A DNA stretch of 64,000 nt from an uncultured Chiayiivirga sp. (GTDB lineage: Bacteria; Pseudomonadota; Gammaproteobacteria; Xanthomonadales; Xanthomonadaceae): NCBI GenBank assembly GCA_934525595.1, contig CAKSZJ010000013.1, positions 25,680 to 89,679 of the forward strand. The letters are read 5' to 3'. Positions 27,573 to 38,120 of the stretch are shown in pieces (the stretch's first letter is position 1; every line of letters begins with the position of its first letter). A program made the translations under genes and the position numbers. The notes under the pieces are model-generated. The model was not told the DNA's origin. It saw only the letters and a list, made by a program, of their open reading frames with translations, and did not search any database.

Positions 27573-29930
27573 ATGCTCATTCGACACTGGCTCGCGCCGG
27601 TCGCGGCGCTTCTGGCCGCCTGCGCGTTCGGCGCCGCCGACGCCAACGCCGCGACGCGCAATGCACCACCGCCGACGGCTTCCGCCGTTCCCGACCTCGA
27701 TCACGCCAGGGCGCACGCCCGGCGCGAGGCGCTCACGCCCGACCAGCTTCCGCCACTGTCCGCCAGCCGCGAGCATCTGCGGTTCGACTATGGTGCGCCC
27801 GCGCAGGTCAAGGCCGCACCGCTCGCCTGCGACAGCACGGTTTTCGCCAACGCCAGCGGTGCGGCGCTGGTGACCGCGGTCAAGAACGCCACGACCGAGT
27901 GCATCAACGACCTGTTCTCGGTCAGCGGCGCACAGGGTGCGCTGATCTTTCCCGAAGCCAAGATGGTCACCCTCGCCAATGCGATGTACGCCGATGCGGG
28001 AAGCTACGCGGGCAACAACGGCGGCAAGATGCTCCAGCTCATCATGTTCCTGCGCGCCGGCTACTACATCCAGTGGTACAACCCGGAGGTGGGCGACTAC
28101 GGCGCGCCGCTGGCCAATGCGATCCGTCCGGCGCTCAATGCCTTCGCGGCCAATCCCCGCTTCCAGGACGTCAACGACACCCACGGCGAAATCCTCTCCG
28201 AGTTCGTCATCCTGATCGACAGTTCGGGCGAGAACGCCAGCCAGATCGCCACGATCAAGGGCATCCTGGACCGCTACGGCGCCTCGCATCATGCGCACTG
28301 GTACATGAAGTCGGCGGTGAACGGCGTCTTCACCGTGCTGTTCCGCGGCCACTATCTCGACGACTTCCGGGCCGCCGTGCAGGTGTCGCCCGGCTCCGCC
28401 CTGATCGATTCGCTGGTCGGCTTCGTCGGCAACAACAAGGCCGCCGACATCGGCAGCGACCGCGAGTACATGCTGCAGAACGCCGCCGCCGAGCTGGCGC
28501 GCTTCCTCAACCCCGGCCCCTGGTACGGCTACCCGACCACGTTCCACAACACCCTGCACCCCAAGGTGCTCTCGGTGCTGCAGCAGTTCTCCCTCACCGG
28601 CTACGGGGCCGGCGTCTACGTGCGCATGGCCGGGGTGATCGACTACTACGACAACGCGCACTGCGCCTACTTCAGCCTGTGCAACTTCGCCAATGACCTG
28701 GAAGACCTGATCCTGCCGCCCGCCAACGCCCGCGACTGCGGCCCCACCCTGCGGGTGCGCAGCCAGGCCCTCACCTCGGCCCAGATGGACTGGGTGTGCG
28801 CCACCATCGCCGACGAGGAGATCTTCTTCCACGACAGGATCGGCACCAGTCCGGGCAACCCGGTCGCCAACGACTACAACACCCGGCTGGAGATGGTGAT
28901 CTTCAACTCCAGCACCGACTACGAGACCTACGCCGGCACCCTGTTCGGCATCGACACCAACAACGGCGGCATGTACCTGGAAGGCGATCCCTCCGTTCCC
29001 GGCAACCAGGCGCGCTTCATCGCCTACCGGGCCGAGTGGCTGCCGACCTTCGACGTGTGGAACCTGACCCACGAGTACGTGCACTACCTGGACGGGCGCT
29101 TCATCTGGTACGGCCCCTTCTCCAGCTATCCGATGAACGCGCCCTATTCGGGGGTGTGGTTCTTCGAGGGCTTCGGCGAGTACATGTCCTACACCTTCCG
29201 CAACCTGACCTACGCCTCGGCGGTGGCGGAGGCGGCCAACCCGGACAAGTTCACGCTCGCGCAGATATTCAACACCGTCTACAGCACCGACTACGCCCGC
29301 ACCTACCAGTGGGGCTACATGGCGGTGCGCTTCATGTTCGAGCGCCATCCGGCCGACATCGACGCGATGATCGCGGTCACCCGACTGGGCCAGTACAACA
29401 CCGGCTACCGCACCTGGCTCGATGGCATCCGCAACGCCTACAACGCCGAGTTCCGCGAGTGGGTGGTGTGCTTTCGCGCCAACAATGGCAACACCGCCAG
29501 CTGCGGCGGTACGCAGCCGCCGCAGGCGGATCCGATATTCAAGGACGGCTTCGAGGGCGAGGACGGAGGCGGAACGGTGCCCGGCGACCTTCCCGAATGC
29601 CCGGACGCGGCCAGCGGCCGGCTCGAGAACGACTGCAGGATCACGGGACTGTCCGCCCCGCACGCGGTGGACAGGGAATGGTTGACCATCTACGTTCCCG
29701 CCGGCACCCGTTCGATCAGCTTCACCACGCGCGGCGGCACGGGCGACGCCGATCTCTACCACAGGGCGGGCGACTGGCCCAGCGACACCGACTTCGACCA
29801 GTCCTCGACCCAGACCGGCAACGATGAAACCGTCATCGTGAGCCATCCCGACGCCGGCTGGCACTACCTGATGCTCAAGCCCAAGGCAACGTCGTTCGAC
29901 AGCGTGGAGGCTTCGGCGCACTGGCAGTAG
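27573..29930 (+). CDS. Secreted M9-family collagenase-like metallopeptidase with PPC-like C-terminal domain
   Basis: 785 residues from the ATG at 27573 (GGGGAG eight bases upstream). Signal peptide to about residue 27 (AAGAADANA-like). An M9 activator-like N-terminal region spans about 85-400. The zinc site is HEYVH (500-504) with the third ligand Glu532 in EGFGEYM; this spacing equals that of clostridial ColG. IFKDGFEG follows at about 655, then a pre-peptidase C-terminal-like beta domain (about 690-785, IYVPAGTRSISFTTRGGTGDAD split over strands). It is predicted to cleave collagen-like proteins outside the cell. The upstream 275 bp hold one CCCGCAGGCGGG-type REP-like hairpin (about 27423) and no gene. 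Confidence 0.93.
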   Translation: MLIRHWLAPVAALLAACAFGAADANAATRNAPPPTASAVPDLDHARAHARREALTPDQLPPLSASREHLRFDYGAPAQVKAAPLACDSTVFANASGAALVTAVKNATTECINDLFSVSGAQGALIFPEAKMVTLANAMYADAGSYAGNNGGKMLQLIMFLRAGYYIQWYNPEVGDYGAPLANAIRPALNAFAANPRFQDVNDTHGEILSEFVILIDSSGENASQIATIKGILDRYGASHHAHWYMKSAVNGVFTVLFRGHYLDDFRAAVQVSPGSALIDSLVGFVGNNKAADIGSDREYMLQNAAAELARFLNPGPWYGYPTTFHNTLHPKVLSVLQQFSLTGYGAGVYVRMAGVIDYYDNAHCAYFSLCNFANDLEDLILPPANARDCGPTLRVRSQALTSAQMDWVCATIADEEIFFHDRIGTSPGNPVANDYNTRLEMVIFNSSTDYETYAGTLFGIDTNNGGMYLEGDPSVPGNQARFIAYRAEWLPTFDVWNLTHEYVHYLDGRFIWYGPFSSYPMNAPYSGVWFFEGFGEYMSYTFRNLTYASAVAEAANPDKFTLAQIFNTVYSTDYARTYQWGYMAVRFMFERHPADIDAMIAVTRLGQYNTGYRTWLDGIRNAYNAEFREWVVCFRANNGNTASCGGTQPPQADPIFKDGFEGEDGGGTVPGDLPECPDAASGRLENDCRITGLSAPHAVDREWLTIYVPAGTRSISFTTRGGTGDADLYHRAGDWPSDTDFDQSSTQTGNDETVIVSHPDAGWHYLMLKPKATSFDSVEASAHWQ

Positions 29931-29954
29931 CGCCCAGCGCGGACCGTACGATAC

Positions 29955-29983
29955 GCAAAGGCCCGGCGCTGCCGGGCCTTTGC
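29955..29983. terminator. Bidirectional terminator between the collagenase and nfeD genes
   Basis: Perfect 13-bp stem GCAAAGGCCCGGC / GCCGGGCCTTTGC with a 3-base loop between converging genes. The arms contain AAA/TTT at the base but no long T-run follows. Confidence 0.8.
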
Positions 29984-30008
29984 CGCTGCATACCTGCCGG
30001 GCCGCGGT

Positions 30009-30449
30009 TCAATCCACCGGCACCACGCGCAGGGTCATGGCCTCGGCGGCGACGACGCGCACCTTGGCGCCTTCCGGCAGATCCGGACCTTCGACCACCC
30101 AATAGGCATCATCGGCATGAACCTGGCCGCGACCGTTGGCGATCGCCCGCGTGAGTGGAAGGATGCGCCCCACCAGCTGGGCGGAGCGGCGGTTGAGCAG
30201 CGGCGCTTCGCTGCGCAGCGCGCGTCGCCCGCGCAGCTTCCAGCCCACCGCCACCGACACCATCGCCAGGATGGCGAAGAGGATGGCCTGCGCGGTGGGA
30301 CCCGGATCGGGCAGAACCAGGTCGATCAGCGCCATGGCTGCGGCGGCGAAACCCAGCCACAGCAGGAAGGCGCCCGGCAGCACCGCTTCGGCGGCAAACA
30401 GCGCGAGCGCCAGGCCGGCCCAGAACCACGGAGACGACACCCATTCCAT
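30009..30449 (-). CDS. NfeD family membrane protein (YbbJ-like)
   Basis: 146 residues: two or three hydrophobic helices (about 8-25, 28-48, 55-75) followed by a C-terminal OB-fold-like region (RGQVHADDAYWVVEGPDLPEGAKVRVV) typical of short NfeD proteins. NfeD proteins work with SPFH/stomatin proteins in membrane microdomain organisation or protein quality control. It starts 8 nt after the SPFH gene stop, the same pair as ybbJ-qmcA in E. coli. Confidence 0.92.
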   Translation of the reverse strand: MEWVSSPWFWAGLALALFAAEAVLPGAFLLWLGFAAAAMALIDLVLPDPGPTAQAILFAILAMVSVAVGWKLRGRRALRSEAPLLNRRSAQLVGRILPLTRAIANGRGQVHADDAYWVVEGPDLPEGAKVRVVAAEAMTLRVVPVD

Positions 30450-30457
30450 GACGTACC

Positions 30458-31495
30458 TCAGCCGGCGGCCGGCGGCTGCGGCCTGGGCGGCTGCGGCGGC
30501 CGGGGTGCGGGCGGCGGATCGGTGGTGAACACGGCGCGCTGCGGGGCCTTGGCTGCCGGTGGGGGCGGCGGCACGGCCGGCGGACGCGACGACGCATCGG
30601 AGGCGCTGGCGCGGGTCAGCTCCACGATGCCGGCCAGCGAGCCCAGCACGCCGGTGGTCTCCATCGGCAGCAGCAGGGTTTTCTGGTTGGGCGAGTGGGC
30701 GAAGTCCTTGAGCGCTTCCACGTACTTCTGCGCCACGAAGTAGTTGATCGCCTGCAGGTCACCCTGGGCAATGGCCTCGGACACCATCGTGGTGGCGCGC
30801 GCCTCGGCTTCGGCCAGGCGCTCGCGCGCCTCGGCGTCGCGCAATGCCGACTCGCGCCGCCCCTCCGCCTCCAGCACCGCCGACTGCTTCTCGCCCTCGG
30901 CCTTGAGGATGGCGGCGGCGCGATAGCCTTCGGCTTCCAGGATGTTGGCGCGCTTTTCGCGCTCGGCCTTCATCTGCCGCGCCATCGAATCGATCAGGTC
31001 ACGCGGCGGCTGGATATCCTTGATCTCGATGCGGTTCACCTTCACGCCCCAGGGATGGGTGGCCTGATCGACCACCGCCAGCAGGCGCGAATTGATCTCG
31101 TCGCGCTTGGAGAGCGATTCGTCCAGGTCCATCGCACCCAGCACGGTGCGGATGTTGGTCATGACGAGATTGAGGATGGCGACTTCCAGCTCGGCCACCT
31201 CGTAGGCCGCCTTGGCCGCGTCCAGCACCTGGAAGAACACCACGCCATCGACCTTCACCACGGCGTTGTCCTTGGTGATGACGTCCTGACTGGGCACGTC
31301 GAGCACCTGTTCCATCATGTTCATCTTGCGGCCGATCGCGTCGATCCACGGGATGATGAAGCCCAGCCCCGGCGACAGCGTGTGGGTGTAGCGGCCGAAG
31401 CGCTGCACCGTGTATTCGTAGCCCTGGGGCACCGATTTCACGCCGCGGAAGATCGTGATGACGACAAAGGCCATCAGTATCCAGATGAAGATCAT
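30458..31495 (-). CDS. qmcA: SPFH/Band 7 (stomatin-like) membrane protein, QmcA-like
   Basis: 345 residues from the ATG at 31495 with GGGAGG seven bases upstream. One N-terminal membrane helix (2-18) is followed by the SPFH domain (about 20-190; SVPQGYEYTVQRFGRYTHTL, ITKDNAVVKVDGVVFFQV) and a long Ala/Glu/Arg-rich coiled coil (about 185-260). The C-terminus (about 300-345) is an unusual Pro-rich tail not typical of QmcA. It forms an operon with the NfeD gene. A role in membrane microdomains is known for the family; no specific substrate is implied here. Confidence 0.93.
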   Translation of the reverse strand: MIFIWILMAFVVITIFRGVKSVPQGYEYTVQRFGRYTHTLSPGLGFIIPWIDAIGRKMNMMEQVLDVPSQDVITKDNAVVKVDGVVFFQVLDAAKAAYEVAELEVAILNLVMTNIRTVLGAMDLDESLSKRDEINSRLLAVVDQATHPWGVKVNRIEIKDIQPPRDLIDSMARQMKAEREKRANILEAEGYRAAAILKAEGEKQSAVLEAEGRRESALRDAEARERLAEAEARATTMVSEAIAQGDLQAINYFVAQKYVEALKDFAHSPNQKTLLLPMETTGVLGSLAGIVELTRASASDASSRPPAVPPPPPAAKAPQRAVFTTDPPPAPRPPQPPRPQPPAAG

Positions 31496-31589
31496 GTGCG
31501 CGCCTCCCGACAATGGTGTGGGCATTCTAGACGAGCGGACGCGGCGGCTGTGACGGCGCGCGCCAGGCGTCGCCACGTCCGCGCGACGC

Positions 31590-33362
<1,773 letters not shown>

Positions 33363-33454
33363 CAACGGATTGTCCCACGGCGCCGCTGCGGCATCGCCTG
33401 CCGGACGGCGTGGATCGCCGCTATCGTTGCGGCTCCGTACCGCGCCGCGCCGCC

Positions 33455-33994
33455 ATGCTGATCGCCTTCAACAAACCCTACGGCGTGCTCTGCCAGTTCA
33501 CCGACCGCAGCCAGCCGCCGCGGCCGACCCTGGCGGATTTCGGCCTGCCGCCCGGCGTGTATGCCGCCGGACGCCTGGATTTCGATTCCGAGGGCCTGCT
33601 GCTCCTGACCGACGACGGCAGCCTCGCGCACCGCCTCACCGACCCGCGCCACGGCAAGGAAAAGACCTATCTGGCGCAGGTGGAAGGCGAACCCGGCGAA
33701 GCGGCGCTCGACGCCCTGCGCCACGGCATCGTGCTCGGGGACGGCCCCACCCGCGCCGCACGCGTGCGGCGCGTGGACGCGCCCGGCTGGCTCTGGCCGC
33801 GCGATCCGCCGGTGCGCTTCCGCAAGACCGTGCCCGACAGCTTCCTGGAGCTGACCATCAGCGAAGGCCGCAACCGCCAGGTCCGCCGCATGACCGCCGC
33901 CGTCGGCCACCCCACCCTGCGGCTGGTGCGCCTGTCCGCCGATCGCCATGCGCTGGACGGCCTCGCGCCGGGACAATGGCGGGTGGTCGGGTGA
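33455..33994 (+). CDS. rluE: 23S rRNA pseudouridine synthase, RluE type
   Basis: 179 residues from the ATG at 33455. The start FNKPYGVLCQFTD is the RluE hallmark. The catalytic Asp lies in AAGRLDFDSEGLLLLT, and ISEGRNRQVRRMTAAVGHPTLRL is the conserved C-terminal RsuA-family segment. It has no S4 domain, as expected for RluE. RluE modifies U2457 of 23S rRNA in E. coli. It converges on glmS. Confidence 0.93.
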   Translation: MLIAFNKPYGVLCQFTDRSQPPRPTLADFGLPPGVYAAGRLDFDSEGLLLLTDDGSLAHRLTDPRHGKEKTYLAQVEGEPGEAALDALRHGIVLGDGPTRAARVRRVDAPGWLWPRDPPVRFRKTVPDSFLELTISEGRNRQVRRMTAAVGHPTLRLVRLSADRHALDGLAPGQWRVVG

Positions 33995-34019
33995 GTTTTC
34001 CGCCGGCCTGCATCGCGTA

Positions 34020-34037
34020 CCGCGCCCATGGGCGCGG
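34020..34037. repeat. 18-bp perfect palindrome between rluE and glmS ends
   Basis: CCGCGCCCATGGGCGCGG lies 25 bp after the rluE stop. A second hairpin GCGTCCC (34076-34082) / GGGACGC (34093-34099) follows before the glmS stop. Neither has a T-run, so a termination role is possible but not shown. Confidence 0.45.
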
Positions 34038-34111
34038 CGCCGTTCCGTCCGGCGCAGCATTCGAACCGCCCACAGGCGTCCCTCCGCGCTCCGGGACGCG
34101 GGCGGCAGCGC

Positions 34112-35944
34112 TCACTCCACCGTCACGCTCTTGGCCAGGTTGCGCGGCTTGTCCACGTCGGTGCCGCGCGCGAGCGCGGCGTGGTAGGCCAGCAGCTGCA
34201 CGGGGATGGCGTGCACGATGGGCGAGAGGATGCCGACGTGGCGCGGCGTGCGGATCACGTGCACGCCGTCGGAAGCGGTGAAGTTGCTGTCGGCATCGGC
34301 GAAAACGAACATCCGGCCGCCGCGTGCGCGCACTTCCTGGATGTTGGACTTCACCTTTTCCAGCAGCGCATCGTTGGGCGCGATGACCACCACCGGCATG
34401 GCCTCGTCCACCAGCGCCAGCGGGCCGTGCTTGAGCTCGCCGGCGGGGTAGCCTTCGGCGTGGATGTAGGAGATTTCCTTGAGCTTCAGCGCACCTTCCA
34501 GCGCGATGGGAAAGTGCGTGCCGCGCCCCAGGAACAGGGCGTGCTGGCGCGGGGCGAACTTCTCCGCCCACGACGCCACCTGCGGCTCCAGGTTCAGCGC
34601 GTGCTGCACGCTTCCGGGAAGGTGGCGCAAGGCGTCGAGCAAGGCGGCTTCGCGTGCGTCATCCACGCGCCCGCGCAGCTTTCCGAGCGTTGCGGCCAGC
34701 GCGAACAGCGCCACCAACTGCGTGGTGAAGGCCTTGGTGGACGCCACGCCGATTTCCGCGCCGGCGCGGGTATAGAACACCAGCCTGCTGGCGCGCGGGA
34801 TGGCGCTCTCGGGCACGTTGCAGATCGACAGGGTCTTGTCCTGTCCCTGTGCCTTGGCGTATTTGAGCGCCTCCATCGTGTCCAGGGTTTCGCCGGACTG
34901 GGAGATGGTGACGATGAGCTGTTTCGGGTTCGCCACCACGCGGCGATAGCGGTATTCGCTGGCGATGTCGACGGCGCAGGGAAGGCCGGCGAGCGCCTCG
35001 ATCCAGTAGCGCGCGGTCAGGCCGGCGTAATAGCTGGTGCCGCAGGCGAGGATCTGCACCGCCTCGACGTCCGCCAGCACCTCGGCCGCCTCCTTGCCGA
35101 ACAGCACCGCGTCGAACCCGCCGGCATCGACGATGCCCTCCACGGTGTCGCTGATGGCGCGTGGCTGCTCGTGGATTTCCTTCTGCATGAAGTGCCGATA
35201 CGGGCCGAGCTCCAACGAGGCCAGCGAGACGTCGGAGACGTGCACCTCGCGCTCTGCCGGCGCGTCGTCGGCGTCGAACACCGCCACGCTCTCGCAGGTC
35301 AGCCGGGCGGTGTCGCCTTCCTCCAGGAAGATCACCCGGCGGGTGGCGGAGACGATGGCGGACACGTCGGAGGCGACGAAATTCTCGCCTTCGCCAAGAC
35401 CGATCAACAGCGGACAACCCACCCGCGCGGCCACCAGGGTGGCCGGATCGCGCTTGTCGATCACCGCCAGCGCGTAGGCGCCGTGCAGCTCCTTCACTGC
35501 TTTCTGCAGGGCACCGAGCAGGTTGGCACCCTGCGCGCGGTGGTGGTGGATGAGGTGGGCGATGACCTCGGTGTCGGTCTGTGACTCGAAGGCGTAGCCC
35601 AGCGCCTGAAGACGCTCGCGCTGGGCCTCGTGGTTCTCGATGATGCCGTTGTGCACCAGCGCCAGTTCGCCATGGCTGATGTGTGGGTGCGCGTTGGACT
35701 CGGTGACGCCGCCGTGCGTGGCCCAGCGTGTATGGCCGATGCCGAGGTTCGCGCTGAGCCCTTCGGCCAATGCCGCCGACTCCATCTCGGCCACCCGCCC
35801 GGTTCGGCGCACGCGGCGCACCTGATCGGCGACGACCACGGCGATGCCGGCCGAGTCGTAGCCGCGATATTCCAGCCGCTTCAGGCCGTCGACCAGCAGA
35901 GGCACGACGTCACGATGGGCGATGGCGCCGACGATTCCACACAT
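34112..35944 (-). CDS. glmS: Glutamine-fructose-6-phosphate aminotransferase (isomerizing)
   Basis: Makes glucosamine-6-phosphate for cell-wall precursors, the first step of the pathway in which GlmU acts later. 610 residues. The mature N-terminal Cys nucleophile follows the start Met ([12 protein letters not shown]). The glutaminase domain has GHTRWATHG and [10 protein letters not shown]. Two SIS domains follow with CGTSYYAGL and TISQSGET, and the protein ends NLAKSVTVE as expected. The open frame upstream of 35944 is shadow. It is divergent from the efflux operon. Confidence 0.98.
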   Translation of the reverse strand: MCGIVGAIAHRDVVPLLVDGLKRLEYRGYDSAGIAVVVADQVRRVRRTGRVAEMESAALAEGLSANLGIGHTRWATHGGVTESNAHPHISHGELALVHNGIIENHEAQRERLQALGYAFESQTDTEVIAHLIHHHRAQGANLLGALQKAVKELHGAYALAVIDKRDPATLVAARVGCPLLIGLGEGENFVASDVSAIVSATRRVIFLEEGDTARLTCESVAVFDADDAPAEREVHVSDVSLASLELGPYRHFMQKEIHEQPRAISDTVEGIVDAGGFDAVLFGKEAAEVLADVEAVQILACGTSYYAGLTARYWIEALAGLPCAVDIASEYRYRRVVANPKQLIVTISQSGETLDTMEALKYAKAQGQDKTLSICNVPESAIPRASRLVFYTRAGAEIGVASTKAFTTQLVALFALAATLGKLRGRVDDAREAALLDALRHLPGSVQHALNLEPQVASWAEKFAPRQHALFLGRGTHFPIALEGALKLKEISYIHAEGYPAGELKHGPLALVDEAMPVVVIAPNDALLEKVKSNIQEVRARGGRMFVFADADSNFTASDGVHVIRTPRHVGILSPIVHAIPVQLLAYHAALARGTDVDKPRNLAKSVTVE

Positions 35945-35989
35945 GGAGCTTCTCAGGGGCGGGACGGGGCGGGAAGTATCGCATGCACC

Positions 35990-36024
35990 CCGTCCGCGGA
36001 TGGTGGCAAACGTCCGACCGGACG
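35990..36024 (+). promoter_or_regulatory. Candidate enhancer sites upstream of the sigma-54 promoter
   Basis: Two similar dyads: CGTCCGCGGATG (35991-36002) and CGTCCG-AC-CGGACG (36011-36024). Their centres are 21 bp apart, two helical turns, and they lie about 70-95 bp upstream of the -24 element. This is where an NtrC-class activator would be expected to bind. Functional assignment is inference. Confidence 0.4.
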
Positions 36025-36088
36025 AGGCGGACAGCGGGCGGGCAATAAAAATCGTAGTAAAAACAGATGAGTGCGCTTGCGCAATAGT

Positions 36089-36104
36089 TGGCACGCATCC
36101 TGCT
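36089..36104 (+). promoter_or_regulatory. Predicted sigma-54 (RpoN) -24/-12 promoter of the efflux operon
   Basis: TGGCACG (36089-36095), CATC, then CTGCT (36100-36104), preceded by a T at 36088. GG (36090-36091) and GC (36102-36103) are 12 bp apart as in the consensus TGGCACG-N4-TTGCW. Transcription would begin near 36115, leaving a short leader before the ATG at 36137 and ruling out the in-frame ATG at 36107. A TGCGC-TT-GCGCA palindrome (36072-36083) abuts it. Confidence 0.8.
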
Positions 36105-36136
36105 TTATGACAAGAGTACCCCCATCCGAGTCGCCC

Positions 36137-37417
36137 ATGATCCGTGACACGTCCGCCCAGGACAGCCTGCGCAGCCCGCTCGACGCCCACCGCCGCACGC
36201 GCCGGAGCTGGCTGATCATCGCCGCCGCGGGCCTGGCTTTCATGCTGGCGCTGGCCTGGCTGGTGTCGGGCTGGTCGGCCGGTGGCCGTTCCATTGATGC
36301 TTCGCGTCTGCGCATCGCCACCGTCACGCGCGGTGATCTGGTGCGCGACCTGTCCGCGGAAGCCCGCGTCATCACCGCCAACAGTCCCACCCTGTACGCC
36401 ATCGCCGGCGGCACCGTGCGCCTGGACGTGGTGGCCGGCGACGCCGTAACTGCGGGACAGACGCTGGCCAGCATCGACAGTCCGGAATTGCGCAGCCGAC
36501 TGGTGCAGGAGGAATCCACCCTCGCCAGCCTGGAAGGCGAATCACGTCGTGCCGGTCTGGACGCACGGATGGCCCGTTTCGAGGCGCGCAAGTTGCTCGA
36601 TCAGGCGGTGGTGGAACAGACCGCCGCCCAACGCGACCTGGAGCGCATGCAGCGCGCTTTCGATCTGGGCGCGGTACCCCGCAACGATCTGGATCGCGCC
36701 CGCGACAACCTGCGCAAGGCCGAGATCGGCGTCGCAGCCGCGACCGAAAGCCACGAGTTGCAGTTGCAGGGCACCGAAATCGACGCCGAAAACAAGCGGC
36801 TGATGGCGATCCGCCAGAAGGCCGTGGTCGATGAGCTGCAGCGCCAGGTCGATGCCCTGACCCTGCGTGCACCGTTTGACGGGCAGGTCGGTCAGGTGCA
36901 GGTGGTGCAGGGCGCCAACGTCGCCATCCACGCGCCGATCCTGAGCGTGGTGGACCTGTCGGAATTCGAGGTGGAAGTGCGCGTGCCCGAGAGTTTCGCG
37001 CGCGACCTGGCCATCGGCATGCCCGCCGAGGTGCGCGGCAATGCCGCGACGTACACCGCGAGCGTGGCAGCGGTATCGCCCGAAGTGGTCAACGGCGAAG
37101 TGACCGCGCGGCTGCGCTTTGATGAGGGCGAACAGCCGCCTGGCCTGCGCCAGAACCAGCGCCTTTCCGCGCGCATCGTGCTGGACCGCCGCGAGGACAT
37201 CCTGCGGATCGAACGCGGCCCCTTCCTGGAGCAGGGCGGTGGTCGCCAGGCCTGGGTGGTCGAGGGCACCAGCGCGGTGCGCCGCCCGGTGCAGTTCGGC
37301 GTGGCCGGACTGGATGCGGTGGAAGTGATATCCGGTTTGCAGGCCGGCGACCGGGTGGTGATTTCCGGCGCCGACCGTTTCGACAACGCGGACAAGGTCC
37401 GCATCACGGGAGACTGA
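36137..37417 (+). CDS. Periplasmic adaptor (HlyD/MacA-type) of an ABC export system
   Basis: 426 residues from the ATG at 36137, chosen because the sigma-54 start point falls upstream of it but downstream of the ATG at 36107. One N-terminal membrane anchor (about 25-45) leads into a barrel-sandwich (lipoyl-like) domain split around a long alpha-helical hairpin (about 125-225, rich in Arg/Glu/Gln with [14 protein letters not shown]). A beta-barrel domain ([20 protein letters not shown], then [13 protein letters not shown]) and a membrane-proximal domain with [16 protein letters not shown] follow. It is the first gene of the operon, 3 nt before the ATPase gene. It would link the inner-membrane permeases to a periplasmic or outer-membrane partner; no TolC gene is nearby. 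Confidence 0.9.
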   Translation: MIRDTSAQDSLRSPLDAHRRTRRSWLIIAAAGLAFMLALAWLVSGWSAGGRSIDASRLRIATVTRGDLVRDLSAEARVITANSPTLYAIAGGTVRLDVVAGDAVTAGQTLASIDSPELRSRLVQEESTLASLEGESRRAGLDARMARFEARKLLDQAVVEQTAAQRDLERMQRAFDLGAVPRNDLDRARDNLRKAEIGVAAATESHELQLQGTEIDAENKRLMAIRQKAVVDELQRQVDALTLRAPFDGQVGQVQVVQGANVAIHAPILSVVDLSEFEVEVRVPESFARDLAIGMPAEVRGNAATYTASVAAVSPEVVNGEVTARLRFDEGEQPPGLRQNQRLSARIVLDRREDILRIERGPFLEQGGGRQAWVVEGTSAVRRPVQFGVAGLDAVEVISGLQAGDRVVISGADRFDNADKVRITGD

Positions 37418-37420
37418 GCC

Positions 37421-38113
37421 ATGCTCAACATGCAGAACATCAGCAAGATCTATCGCACCGAGCTGGTTGAAACCCACGCCCTGCGCGCGCTCGACCTCGT
37501 CGTGAAGGAAGGCGAATTCGTCGCCGTCACCGGCCCGTCGGGCTCGGGCAAGACGACCTTCCTCAACATCGCCGGCCTGCTGGAGGAATTCACCAGCGGC
37601 AGCTACGTGCTCGATGGCGTGGACGTCAAAGGGCTCGACGACAACGCCCGCTCGAAGCTGCGCAACCGCAAGATCGGCTTCATCTTCCAGAGCTTCAACC
37701 TGATCCCCGACCTCAACCTGTTCGACAACGTCGATGTGCCGCTGCGCTATCGCGGCATGGGCGCCGCCGAGCGCCGCCAGCGCATCGAGAAGGCGCTGAC
37801 CGATGTTGGCCTGGGCTCGCGCATGAAGCACTACCCGGCGGAGCTGTCCGGTGGCCAGCAACAGCGCGCCGCCATCGCCCGCGCCCTGGCCGGCGATCCG
37901 CGCCTGCTGCTGGCCGACGAGCCCACCGGCAACCTCGATTCGCAGATGGCGCGCAGCGTGATGGAGCTGCTGGAGGACATCAACGCGCGCGGCACCACCA
38001 TCGTGATGGTCACCCATGACCCCGAACTCGCCGCCCGCGCCCAGCGCAACGTGCATATCGTCGATGGCATGGCGACCGACCTGCAGCGTGGTGCGGTGCT
38101 GGCCCCGGCCTGA
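37421..38113 (+). CDS. ABC transporter ATPase (MacB/LolD type)
   Basis: 230 residues, a stand-alone ATPase. Walker A GPSGSGKT (38-45), Q-loop FIFQSFNLIPDLN, signature LSGGQQQR (142-149), Walker B LLLADEPTG (162-170) and H-loop VTHDPE are all intact; FNLI and LADEPTGNLD are typical of the MacB/LolD/FtsE group that powers mechanotransmission-type permeases. It lies between the adaptor and the first permease, with gaps of 3 and 7 nt. Confidence 0.95.
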   Translation: MLNMQNISKIYRTELVETHALRALDLVVKEGEFVAVTGPSGSGKTTFLNIAGLLEEFTSGSYVLDGVDVKGLDDNARSKLRNRKIGFIFQSFNLIPDLNLFDNVDVPLRYRGMGAAERRQRIEKALTDVGLGSRMKHYPAELSGGQQQRAAIARALAGDPRLLLADEPTGNLDSQMARSVMELLEDINARGTTIVMVTHDPELAARAQRNVHIVDGMATDLQRGAVLAPA

Positions 38114-38120
38114 CCTGACC

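Noticed and set aside
27204..29921. Minus-strand open frame of 905 codons
   Set aside because: Antisense to the collagenase gene, no domain, shadow composition.
35945..36136. Possible glmS ribozyme or riboswitch upstream of glmS
   Set aside because: The glmS ribozyme is known from Gram-positive bacteria and nothing resembling its core is visible; the sequence is instead occupied by the sigma-54 promoter and dyads of the divergent operon.
36107..36136. ATG at 36107 as start of the adaptor gene
   Set aside because: It lies between the -12 element and the predicted transcription start of the sigma-54 promoter, and has no ribosome binding site.
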